Assembly: GCF_005049105.1 (NCBI RefSeq)
Contig: NZ_SUKA01000001.1
Location: 682,001 to 746,000, forward strand
Source: Sphingobacterium alkalisoli
GTDB taxonomy: Bacteria > Bacteroidota > Bacteroidia > Sphingobacteriales > Sphingobacteriaceae
Length of the DNA: 64,000 bases
Direction of reading: 5' to 3'
Positions within the stretch are counted from its first letter, which is position 1. Every line of letters begins with the position of its first letter. Shown here piece by piece: positions 27,886-36,406 of this stretch. The position numbers and the translations under genes were made by a program. The notes below the pieces were generated by a model. It had not been told where the DNA came from and made no database searches. It worked only from the letters and a program-made list of their open reading frames with translations.

Positions 27886-27931
27886 AAAAGATAGACTCTT
27901 ACAACTAAAGTATTGGAAAGAGCTATCTTTT
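27886..27931 (+). other. Intercistronic hairpin between SGBP and GH88 genes
   Basis: AAAAGATAGACTCTT (27886-27900) pairs with AAGAGCTATCTTTT (27918-27931) over about 14 bp with one bulge and a 17-base loop. It lies in a 115-base gap inside the PUL operon. With no direct T-tract it looks more like an RNA-processing or stabilizing hairpin than a full terminator, though it could be an attenuator. Confidence 0.5.
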
Positions 27932-27983
27932 ATAAAGAAAGAGTTTTTTAACCGAGACAGAAAAGAGAATACAATAATACTAT

Positions 27984-29183
27984 ATGGGAATCAATTTAAA
28001 ATTTAATGTGCAGAAGCTTTTAGCAATTACTATACTTCTTGGATCTATCGCATGTGATAGAAGAGTTCCAATGAACACGTCTATTGAAAATGAATATATT
28101 GTCAATCAACTTCAATCAACCATATCACAAATACCGGAGTCATTGCCCAATATTCCACGTAATATACGGGAAGACGGGAAGACCTGGCGCTTTGTAAGTT
28201 ATCAGGACTGGACAAGTGGCTTTTGGGCTGGGCAGTTGTGGTATGCGTATGAGCTAACTGGAAAAATAGGTTTACGTGACGAGGCTGATCGCTTTACAAT
28301 GCAACTTGAGCCATTGGCATACGAGCCTGTCATCGACCATGATATCGGTTTTCAGATTTTTAATTCATATGGTCATGCGTATCGCTTAACAGGAGATACA
28401 TCCTACAAGGAGGTGATTATTGCAGCGGCAGATTCTTTAGCCACTCTTTACAATCCTAAAGTAGGGACGATCCTATCGTGGCCGCGTTCTGTTCCGAATA
28501 TGGATTGGCCGCACCACAACACTATTATCGATAACATGATTAATTTGGAACTGTTATTCTGGGCATCCAAAAACGGAGGGGCTGATTCGTTATACGATAT
28601 AGCAGTAAGACATGCCGAAACGACCATGGAGAATCATTTTAGAAAAGATCACACTAGCTTTCATGTCGTGATTTATGACAAAGATTCAGGTAAAGTACGC
28701 AAGCAGATTACTCACCAGGGAATAGCTAATGAAAGTCTGTGGGCAAGGGGACAATCTTGGGCGATATACGGATATACCATGGTATATCGTGAGACCAGGG
28801 ATCCTAAATTCTTGGATTTTGCCCAAAAAGTGACAGATGTGTATCTAGATCGTTTGCCAGATGATTTGATACCCTTTTGGGATTTTGATGACCCGAAGAT
28901 TCCTGATGCTCCCCGGGATGCGTCTGCGGCGGCTGTCGTAGCGTCGGCACTCTACGAACTCTCCCAGTATGTGAAGCCCCAAAAAAGGGAAGTCTATTTG
29001 GAAAAGGCGAATGGTATGTTGAATGCGCTCAGCAGCTCCTATAAATCCGGTTCTAAGAACAGTGCCTTAATAAAGCATGTTACGGGACATTTACCTGGGG
29101 GTACGGAGATCAATACGTCCATCAATTACGCTGATTATTATTATCTGGAGGCATTGTTGAAATACAAAAACTATACGAATTAA
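27984..29183 (+). CDS. Glycoside hydrolase family 88 unsaturated glucuronyl hydrolase
   Basis: GH88 enzymes hydrate the enol ether of 4,5-unsaturated uronic acid at the non-reducing end of lyase products and release it. The protein has 399 residues, an N-terminal signal with probable lipidation at 'GSIAC', then the (alpha/alpha)6 barrel: 'DWTSGFWAGQLWYAYE', 'DHDIGFQIFNSYGHAYRLTG' with D118/D120, and 'NTIIDNMINLELLFWASK' with D183. The D120-D183 spacing fits the catalytic pair of characterized GH88 enzymes (D88 and D149 in the Bacillus enzyme). 'ANESLWARGQSWAIYGYTMVYRET' is the usual later motif. It strongly implies that lyase products are the intermediates of this PUL. Confidence 0.93.
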   Translation: MGINLKFNVQKLLAITILLGSIACDRRVPMNTSIENEYIVNQLQSTISQIPESLPNIPRNIREDGKTWRFVSYQDWTSGFWAGQLWYAYELTGKIGLRDEADRFTMQLEPLAYEPVIDHDIGFQIFNSYGHAYRLTGDTSYKEVIIAAADSLATLYNPKVGTILSWPRSVPNMDWPHHNTIIDNMINLELLFWASKNGGADSLYDIAVRHAETTMENHFRKDHTSFHVVIYDKDSGKVRKQITHQGIANESLWARGQSWAIYGYTMVYRETRDPKFLDFAQKVTDVYLDRLPDDLIPFWDFDDPKIPDAPRDASAAAVVASALYELSQYVKPQKREVYLEKANGMLNALSSSYKSGSKNSALIKHVTGHLPGGTEINTSINYADYYYLEALLKYKNYTN

Positions 29184-29285
29184 TTAACGACGGAGTACAT
29201 TTACAAATTTTGTAGTGACCGCCGATATGGGTTTTAGAACAGATTTAGTAGGAAATGGGAATTAAATAGTATTAATTTTATTTAG

Positions 29286-31229
29286 ATGAAGTATTTAGTA
29301 TTTGTATTTGTTTTTTTGACTAGCTTAACTCGCGGGGCCGCCCAATCGGGTAGAAGTCTGCATAATTGGCAATTGAACTCTCCAGATGGCCAGTATACTG
29401 TCCATATTTCGCAATATGAAACGGCGACGGACAAAAGACAACTATATTATTCGATAGATTATAAAGGGAAAAATATTCTCAAGTCCTCCACTCTCGGAAT
29501 ACATTTGGAAAACCAATTGTTTGAATCGGCACTTGGTATAGAAAACGACCCCTCGGAGTGGTGGTGTGAAAACCTGGATTTTGTATCTGAATCAAGAGAA
29601 GAGATAAAAAATAGTTGGGAGCCATTATATGGTGAGCGACAGAAGGTACGGAATCATTATAACGAGCTGGTATTGAAGTTCACAAAGTTTGGAGAAGGAA
29701 ATTCATTAGCTGAAGGACAACATGGTACTAGCTATGATAAGCGGCGTAGCTACGAAATGCACCTAGTTTTCAGGACGTTTGACGAAGGTGTGGCCTTTCG
29801 CTATCATTTTCCGGAAAGCAGCAACGGCTTATTTCTGCATATCGTGGGCGAGCAGACCGAATTTGCCTTTGAACCTGGCGCGTTGGCCTACTATGAGCGA
29901 TGGGCACAGGGCCCTTACTCGGTGAAGCAATTAGCAGATTGGAAAGATGAAAGTGAACGCCCCTTAACCCTAAAGTTGAAAAACGGTTTGTATGTCTCGC
30001 TATTAGAAGCACAAATGATAGACTATGCACGCACAAAATTTAAATTACATCCTACTAAGAAAAATACATTAGTAGCATCTATTTACGATAACGTAGATGC
30101 TATTAGTCCGTTTTCGACCTCATGGCGTTTAATTATGGCTGCCGAACAACCTGGGCAATTGATCGAAAACAACGATATTGTGCTTAATCTCAATGCACCA
30201 AATGTGATCGAAAATACGTCTTGGATCAAACCCGGTAAAGTTATACGGTCAAACCTGACGACAGCTGATGCCATGGAATGTATTGATTTTGCTGCAGAAC
30301 GTGGACTGCAATATGTGCATTTAGACGCCGGGTGGTACGGAACAGAAATGAAAGTCAATTCGGACGCCACAAAAGTTGTGGAAAACCGCGATATTGACAT
30401 GCAACAGATCATCAATTATGGAGCTACAAAAGGCATAGGGATATTTGTGTATGTCAATCAACGGGCGTTGTATGGTAATCTGGATACACTTTTTTCGCTT
30501 TACCAAAAATGGGGATTGAAAGGGGTCAAATTTGGGTTTGTACAGGTCGGCTCAAACCGGTGGTCTACCTGGCTGCACGATGCGGTGAAGAAGGCAGCAG
30601 AATACCAGCTCTTAGTGGATATCCACGACGAGTACCGGCCCACAGGATTCAGCCGCACTTATCCTAATATGCTTACCCAGGAAGGTATTAGAGGAAATGA
30701 GGAGATGCCGGATGCCACCCACAATACGATATTGCCTTTTACGAGGTTTTTGGCTGGTGCCGGCGATTATACGCTATGTTATTACAATAATCGCATTAAA
30801 ACGACTAGAGCCCATCAATTGGCGCTGTCGGTAATTTATTACAGTCCCTTGCAGTTTTTGTACTGGTATGATAAACCAATCCACTACAAGGGCGAACCGG
30901 AAATAGCGTTTTTTGACAAGGTAAAAACAGTCTGGGATGACACGAAGGTGCTCAATGGAGAGATTGGTGAATACATCACGATGGCTAGGCGTAGTGGCGA
31001 GGAATGGTTCATCGGAGCCATCGGCAATAACGATTCCCAAAAGATTACTGTGCCTTTCGATTTTCTGGAACAAGGTAAAAAGTATATGGCAGAGGTTTAT
31101 GTAGATGATGATGAGGTCAATACACGAACAAAAGTAGGTGTGTTAAAGATCGAGGTAGATGCGACAGTTGTCCAACTGTTTGAATTAAAGAAAAGTGGCG
31201 GCGTGGCGATACATGTATATCCTAAATAA
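29286..31229 (+). CDS. Glycoside hydrolase family 97 (retaining, alpha-galactosidase/beta-L-arabinopyranosidase type)
   Basis: A signal peptide (1-19, ending GAAQS) is followed by an N-terminal beta-sandwich ('LNSPDGQYTVHISQYE'), a catalytic (beta/alpha)8 barrel ('GLQYVHLDAGWYGTEMKVN') and a small C-terminal beta domain. The segment 'LLVDIHDEYRPTGFSRTYPNMLTQEGIRGNEE' carries Asp residues (D445, D448) where retaining GH97 enzymes have their nucleophile. The inverting SusB-type alpha-glucosidases have Glu there. This points to alpha-galactosidase or beta-L-arabinopyranosidase activity rather than starch hydrolysis (inference from family). Length 647 is typical. It is in line with GH88 upstream and the beta-helix gene 95 bases downstream. 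Confidence 0.9.
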   Translation: MKYLVFVFVFLTSLTRGAAQSGRSLHNWQLNSPDGQYTVHISQYETATDKRQLYYSIDYKGKNILKSSTLGIHLENQLFESALGIENDPSEWWCENLDFVSESREEIKNSWEPLYGERQKVRNHYNELVLKFTKFGEGNSLAEGQHGTSYDKRRSYEMHLVFRTFDEGVAFRYHFPESSNGLFLHIVGEQTEFAFEPGALAYYERWAQGPYSVKQLADWKDESERPLTLKLKNGLYVSLLEAQMIDYARTKFKLHPTKKNTLVASIYDNVDAISPFSTSWRLIMAAEQPGQLIENNDIVLNLNAPNVIENTSWIKPGKVIRSNLTTADAMECIDFAAERGLQYVHLDAGWYGTEMKVNSDATKVVENRDIDMQQIINYGATKGIGIFVYVNQRALYGNLDTLFSLYQKWGLKGVKFGFVQVGSNRWSTWLHDAVKKAAEYQLLVDIHDEYRPTGFSRTYPNMLTQEGIRGNEEMPDATHNTILPFTRFLAGAGDYTLCYYNNRIKTTRAHQLALSVIYYSPLQFLYWYDKPIHYKGEPEIAFFDKVKTVWDDTKVLNGEIGEYITMARRSGEEWFIGAIGNNDSQKITVPFDFLEQGKKYMAEVYVDDDEVNTRTKVGVLKIEVDATVVQLFELKKSGGVAIHVYPK

Positions 31230-31324
31230 AAATACGTCATACTTCCTTTTCACAACGAAAAGATGTGTTTACCACAAACTGTTAACAGGATATTAATTTG
31301 GATAGATACTTAAAATATAGAATA

Positions 31325-32752
31325 ATGAGAGATTTTTTATTTGTAATATACCTTTTGTTTGGTTTGACCCTTGTTTCTTACGGTAAAGAAGAAGATAAGT
31401 TGGTGGTCTACGATGCTCCACAAGGGGCTTTGTTGAATGATGATTTTGTGGTGAAAGTTAAAAACCCGAATGGCTCTTGGAAAGGCATTCCAAGTTATTT
31501 GGTTAAAGTGGATGAGGTTCGGAATACACAGCACCACGTAGAAAATGCGTCGATGGCTTTTTTTGACTTTTCGGGTGAAGTTGAAATTTCGGTGATTTAT
31601 ACCAAGGGAGATATCCATAAGGCACGTATCAGGCCTCTTTCTTATGGGGTTACCCCGAAAATCGCCGGAAATACGCTAACATTCAGGTTAAAAGACGTGG
31701 CTAATCTTTCGGTAGAGATCAACGATGACATCTTCCATAACCTGCATCTTTTTGCCAATCCCTTGATGACGGATAGACCAGATAAAAATAAAAAGGACGT
31801 GATCTATTTCGGACCGGGAATCCATGAATTTGAAGGAGGTAAATTAGACGTACCATCAAACAGTACCGTATATGTTGATGGAGGTGCCGTATTAAGGGGG
31901 CAACTCCTGGTGCATAATGCTAAGAATGTGAAGATCATCGGCAGAGGTATGGTTGAACATACCGTGAAAATGGGTATTCATATTGCGAGATCCGAAAATG
32001 TATTGGTAGAAGATCTATTCGTGACGCAATGTGCCACAGGTGGATCGAAAAATGTGACCATCCGAAACGTGAAGAGCATTAGCTACTACGGTTGGGGTGA
32101 TGGGTTGAATGTCTTTGCAAGCAGCAATGTACATTATGACCGGGTTTTTTGCCGTAATTCGGACGATTGTACGACGGTCTATGCTACACGGAAAGACTTT
32201 AAAGGCGGGGCTAGAAATATCACAATGGAAAACTCTACCCTGTGGGCTGATGTCGCACACCCGATTTTCATCGGAATTCACGGCAATGCAGACAGACCGG
32301 ATACGATCGAAAACCTGATTTACCGCAACATAGATATTCTGGATCACAAAGAAGTGCAACTGGATTACCAGGGTTGCTTAGCCATCAATGCAGGCGACAA
32401 TAATATCATACGTAATGTGACATTTGAGAATATTCGTATCGAGGATTTCCGGCAAGGTCAGCTCGTTAATGTCCGTATTTTCTTCAACGAGAAGTACTGC
32501 CCCGCACCGGGCCAATCCATTGAAAATATCCTGTTTAAGGATATTTTCTACAATGGTACCGGAGATGAAATATCTATAATTGCTGGCTACAATGAGGAGC
32601 GGAAAATCAAAAATATTACGTTCCAAAACTTGAGGATTAATGGAACGCTGATTACCGATGATATGGCGGATAAGCCAAAATGGTATAAGACAGGTGATAT
32701 GGCTCGCATCTTTATCGGAGAGCATGTCGAAAATATTCAGTTTATTCCTTGA
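31325..32752 (+). CDS. Right-handed beta-helix glycosidase, GH28-like
   Basis: ATG 31325 is preferred because it begins the signal peptide (MRDFLFVIYLLFGLTLVSYG). A start at 31298 would add nine residues ahead of it. After a beta-sandwich-like N-terminal part (about 25-165) comes a parallel beta-helix with repeated 'NVKIIGRGMVEH', 'NVLVEDLFVTQC', 'NVTIRNVKSIS' rungs. Candidate catalytic acids are D259 in 'WGDGLN' and D280/D281 in 'NSDDCT', set out like the Asp triad of GH28, although the GH28 'GHG' and 'RIK' motifs are not obvious ('HPIFIGIHGN' may replace one). At 475 residues it could hydrolyse galacturonide, rhamnogalacturonan or another uronide. The gene ends 7 bases before the esterase-like gene. 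Confidence 0.75.
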   Translation: MRDFLFVIYLLFGLTLVSYGKEEDKLVVYDAPQGALLNDDFVVKVKNPNGSWKGIPSYLVKVDEVRNTQHHVENASMAFFDFSGEVEISVIYTKGDIHKARIRPLSYGVTPKIAGNTLTFRLKDVANLSVEINDDIFHNLHLFANPLMTDRPDKNKKDVIYFGPGIHEFEGGKLDVPSNSTVYVDGGAVLRGQLLVHNAKNVKIIGRGMVEHTVKMGIHIARSENVLVEDLFVTQCATGGSKNVTIRNVKSISYYGWGDGLNVFASSNVHYDRVFCRNSDDCTTVYATRKDFKGGARNITMENSTLWADVAHPIFIGIHGNADRPDTIENLIYRNIDILDHKEVQLDYQGCLAINAGDNNIIRNVTFENIRIEDFRQGQLVNVRIFFNEKYCPAPGQSIENILFKDIFYNGTGDEISIIAGYNEERKIKNITFQNLRINGTLITDDMADKPKWYKTGDMARIFIGEHVENIQFIP

Positions 32753-32759
32753 CTACGTA

Positions 32760-34391
32760 ATGAAGAAGACTATAAAAAGAAATTCAGGCTTCCAACTCCT
32801 CTATGTACTGATGTTGCTGTGTTTTACAACACATGCTCAAGAAACGGTGGTGTGGCAGTGGTCTGTAGCTTTAAAGGGATATGTATCCGATGAAACGCAA
32901 AGTAATCCGACGGCATTTTTGTGGATTCCAGAAGATTGTAACCAGATAAGGGCAATAGTGTTTAGCCAGCAGAACATGTGTGAAGAAACCCTCTTTGAGC
33001 ATGTCAACTTTCGCAAAACGATGTCGGAACTTGGATTTGCTATCGTTTGGGTTTCACCGGGCATCGATTATCAATGGAACACAGCGACTGGTTGTCAGGA
33101 TGTTTTCGACAATATGCTGGAGGATTTAGCTGATGTCAGTGGTTACACGGAAATAAAGCATGCACCGATTGTTCCATTAGGACATTCAGCGATGGCTACT
33201 TTCCCCTGGAATTTTGCAGCGTGGAACTCAGAGCGTACATTGGCGGTGGTTTCCTATAAAGGTGATGCGCCCCGTACTAATCTGACCGGATACGGAAGGG
33301 AGAATCTGGAATGGGGAAGAACACGGAATATTGATGGTATACCGGGCTTGATGATAGAAGGCGAATACGAATGGTGGGAAGCCCGTGTAAATCCGGCACT
33401 GGCGTTCCGCATGGTGTACCCCGAAAGCTGTATTTCATTTCTGTATGATAGGGGACAGGGACATTTTGATGTGTCAGACAAAGTCGTAGATTATATTTCC
33501 CTTTTCCTGCGAAAAGCCGCAAAATATCGCTTGCCGGAAAATCAACCCTTGGACAAGCCTGTAGAGTTGACAAAAATAAATCCTAAAGACGGGTGGCTGG
33601 CTGAACGCTGGACTTCCAATTTTAAAAATCGTGCAAAAGCAACTCCTTTCTCTCTATACCAAGGAAATGAACATGATGCTTTCTGGTATTTTGATCAGGA
33701 AGTGGCAGAAGCGACAGAAAACTATTATAAAGAATTTCCGGACAAGGAAATGCGATACATAACATTCTCCCTAAATGGAAGACTGGTACGGTTTGAAGCA
33801 TCATCGCATGCACAATATACGGCAAACGTGGAATTACAAGAAAATCTTACGTTTAATATAGCCGCTATGTTGACTGATTCGTCGCGTACCCAGCCGATGA
33901 TCAATTCTTCTCTAAAAGAAAAAATCTGGATATCAAAAATTAGCGGTCCGGTGAAGCAATTGAACGACGCCACTTTTGTACTCGATTTTTATCGGATGGG
34001 AGTGAATAACCCGCGGCGAACAGGCGATATCTGGTTGCTTGCACATAGTGAAGAAGATAGTCGTTTTAAAAGTGTTGTCCAACAGATCAATATAAAGGTT
34101 CCCTATCCGCTGGATAAAGGAGAAAGGCAATATATTCTGTTTCCAGGCTTGTCGGACGTTAGACATGGAACGGAACAGGTAGAATTGAACGCGACCAGCG
34201 ATAAGGGTTTGGATGTTTCTTATTACGTAAAAGAAGGACCCGCCAAGATAGAAGGAAATAAATTGGTTTTTACGAAGCTTCCACCACGCGCAAAGTTCCC
34301 GGTCAAGGTAACGGTTGTGGCTTGGCAGTATGGTTTAAAGGATAGCATGCAAAGCGTATCTCCTGCAGAACGTAGCTTTTATATTCAATGA
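32760..34391 (+). CDS. Secreted alpha/beta-hydrolase-like esterase with C-terminal beta domains; family not recognised
   Basis: ATG 32760 gives a clean signal peptide (1-22, ending THAQ). The longer reading from 32658 overlaps the previous gene in another frame. The N-terminal half (about 45-285) looks like an alpha/beta-hydrolase: 'IRAIVFSQQNMCEETLF', nucleophile elbow 'PLGHSAMATFPWNFAAWN' with S143, 'YKGDAPRT', 'IPGLMIEGEYEWWEARVNPAL' and 'DRGQGHFDVSDKVVDYISLFL', which offers a His. The C-terminal half (about 300-543) is beta-rich and Ig-like, perhaps carbohydrate-binding. It lacks the 'GCSRxGK' motif of CE15 glucuronoyl esterases. Its place inside the PUL suggests removal of acetyl or other esters from the glycan. 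I do not recognise a named CE family. Confidence 0.65.
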   Translation: MKKTIKRNSGFQLLYVLMLLCFTTHAQETVVWQWSVALKGYVSDETQSNPTAFLWIPEDCNQIRAIVFSQQNMCEETLFEHVNFRKTMSELGFAIVWVSPGIDYQWNTATGCQDVFDNMLEDLADVSGYTEIKHAPIVPLGHSAMATFPWNFAAWNSERTLAVVSYKGDAPRTNLTGYGRENLEWGRTRNIDGIPGLMIEGEYEWWEARVNPALAFRMVYPESCISFLYDRGQGHFDVSDKVVDYISLFLRKAAKYRLPENQPLDKPVELTKINPKDGWLAERWTSNFKNRAKATPFSLYQGNEHDAFWYFDQEVAEATENYYKEFPDKEMRYITFSLNGRLVRFEASSHAQYTANVELQENLTFNIAAMLTDSSRTQPMINSSLKEKIWISKISGPVKQLNDATFVLDFYRMGVNNPRRTGDIWLLAHSEEDSRFKSVVQQINIKVPYPLDKGERQYILFPGLSDVRHGTEQVELNATSDKGLDVSYYVKEGPAKIEGNKLVFTKLPPRAKFPVKVTVVAWQYGLKDSMQSVSPAERSFYIQ

Positions 34392-34441
34392 TAATATGTT
34401 GCAACTAAATTTAATGCAATAGGTGAAAAATCGTGAAAAAT

Positions 34442-36388
34442 ATGTTTATAAAAAAGAAGCATTTATTAGTTGGGTTTGGATTGTTATTAGGAGGAATAAC
34501 AAATGCACAATCCATTTATCCGGGACAGCATAATGGCAAAATCACAAAAGACGTTACAGCTGAAATTAAAGCCTATAGCTTTGATATGCAGGATGTCCGT
34601 TTACTACCCTCTATTTTCCGTGAGAATATGGAACGTGAAAGCGAATGGATTCTATCATTAGAGGCTACAAGTCTATTACAGAGTTTTCGAAATACAGCCG
34701 GTGTTTTCTCCAGTCGGGAAGGGGGCTATATGACGGTGAAGAAATTGGGCGGATGGGAGTCCTTGGATTGTGATCTAAGAGGCCACAGCACCGGGCATAT
34801 CCTATCGGCACTATCCTACTTATATGCTTCTACCGGAGACGAACGTTATAAATTAAAAGGAGATAGTCTGGTAGGTGGTTTGGCAGAGGTGCAAATAGCT
34901 TTGGAAGATATAGGACAAAAAGGCTATATCAGTGCCTATCCCGAATATTTAATTAACCGTAATATCGCAGGACAGTCTGTCTGGGCACCTTGGTATACAT
35001 TGCATAAGATTTATGCGGGGCTTATCGATCAGTATTTGTATGCTCAAAATGCACAAGCGCTGGAGGTAATGAAAAAAGCGGCATCTTGGGCTTATCAAAA
35101 ATTAAAACCATTGACAACAGAACAACGAGCTTTAATGCTTCGAAATGAGTTTGGTGGCGTAAACGAGGCTTTTTACAATTTATATTCCATTACAGGTTCG
35201 GCCGAACATAAAGAATTGGCTGAATTTTTCTACCATAATGATGTGATTGACCCTTTGGCATCGGAAGAAGCAGATCTCTATTTCAAACATGCAAATACTT
35301 TTATTCCGAAAGTTATCGGCGAAGCGCGTAACTACGAACTACATAATACCCCGCGAGCACGTAATATCGCTCGTTTCTTTTGGAACACGGTGGTCAATCA
35401 CCAGACCTATGCAACGGGCGGTAACAGCCATAAAGAGAAATTTATCCATGCGGATAGTATTTCTAAAAACTTAACGGGATATACACAAGAGACCTGTAAC
35501 ACCAACAATATGTTGAAATTGACACGTCATCTATTTACCTGGGATGCCAATCCGGTGTATGCCGATTATTACGAACGCGCCTTGTATAACCATCTTCTAG
35601 GGCAACAAGATCCGGAATCAGGTATGGTAGCTTACTTTTTGCCTTTATTGCCCGGCGCACATAAAGTATATAGTACGCCAGCGAATTCCTTTTGGTGTTG
35701 TGTGGGGACGGGCTTTGAGAACCACGCCAAATATGGTGAAGCCATATACTACAAAAATGATGAGGGTTTGTATGTCAATCTGTTTATCCCATCGGAACTG
35801 CATTGGAAAGAAAAAGGCGTGAAGCTAACGCAAGAAACGAATTTTCCAGCGGAAGAAACGGTACATTTCAAGGTCTCTTCGACCTCGAATACCAAATGGA
35901 AACTTCATTTGCGTTATCCATATTGGGCTTCAGCAGTGAGCATAAAAGTAAATGGTAGAGCTATTAAGGTAAAACAAACACCTTCATCTTACATGACGAT
36001 TGAGAGAGTATGGAAAGATGGTGACCTGATCGAAGTGAATTATCCGATGAACCTACATATCGCGGAAGCAAATGATGATCCGAAAAAAGCTGCCATTATG
36101 TATGGACCGTTAGTATTAGCAGGTGTGATGGGAACCGAAGGGATGACTGGCTTAGCACCTTTCTCTGATCCTACAGAATATAACGACTACTATACCTATG
36201 ATTACAAGGTGCCGGCAGACTTAAAGACCTCTTTGCAACTCGACCGAAAAGAGCTGACAAAATTCATCAAACCGATAACGGGCGAACCATTGGCTTTTAC
36301 GACAGCGAATGAAGAGGATATTGTACGATTAGAACCTATCCATCAGATCCATCGTCAACGCTATGTGGTATATTGGGATTTGAAATAG
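34442..36388 (+). CDS. DUF1680 beta-L-arabinofuranosidase (GH127/GH146-like)
   Basis: The signal peptide ends 'GGITNAQS'. ATG 34442 is preferred, but GTG 34433 (three residues longer) is possible. The catalytic domain is an (alpha/alpha)6 barrel beginning 'DVRLLPSIFRENMERESEWILSLE', with 'GGWESLDCDLRGHSTGHILSALSYLYASTGD'. The cysteine-zinc nucleophile centre of this clan is visible: E350 and C352 in 'TQETCNTNNMLKLTRHLF', and C419/C420 in 'SFWCCVGTGFENHAKYGEAIY'. Beta-sandwich domains follow. These enzymes remove beta-L-arabinofuranose, for example from arabinan, RG-II, extensin or arabinogalactan-protein side chains. At 649 residues it is typical of GH127 or GH146, which cannot be separated by eye. 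It is one of two arabinose-directed enzymes in the PUL. Confidence 0.9.
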   Translation: MFIKKKHLLVGFGLLLGGITNAQSIYPGQHNGKITKDVTAEIKAYSFDMQDVRLLPSIFRENMERESEWILSLEATSLLQSFRNTAGVFSSREGGYMTVKKLGGWESLDCDLRGHSTGHILSALSYLYASTGDERYKLKGDSLVGGLAEVQIALEDIGQKGYISAYPEYLINRNIAGQSVWAPWYTLHKIYAGLIDQYLYAQNAQALEVMKKAASWAYQKLKPLTTEQRALMLRNEFGGVNEAFYNLYSITGSAEHKELAEFFYHNDVIDPLASEEADLYFKHANTFIPKVIGEARNYELHNTPRARNIARFFWNTVVNHQTYATGGNSHKEKFIHADSISKNLTGYTQETCNTNNMLKLTRHLFTWDANPVYADYYERALYNHLLGQQDPESGMVAYFLPLLPGAHKVYSTPANSFWCCVGTGFENHAKYGEAIYYKNDEGLYVNLFIPSELHWKEKGVKLTQETNFPAEETVHFKVSSTSNTKWKLHLRYPYWASAVSIKVNGRAIKVKQTPSSYMTIERVWKDGDLIEVNYPMNLHIAEANDDPKKAAIMYGPLVLAGVMGTEGMTGLAPFSDPTEYNDYYTYDYKVPADLKTSLQLDRKELTKFIKPITGEPLAFTTANEEDIVRLEPIHQIHRQRYVVYWDLK

Positions 36389-36406
36389 AAAAGAAATTCA
36401 GCAGAT

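Noticed and set aside
29286..31229. GH97 as a starch-type alpha-glucosidase (susB)
   Set aside because: The Asp residues in 'VDIHDE' fit the retaining galactosidase-type members and not the Glu-based inverting SusB type.
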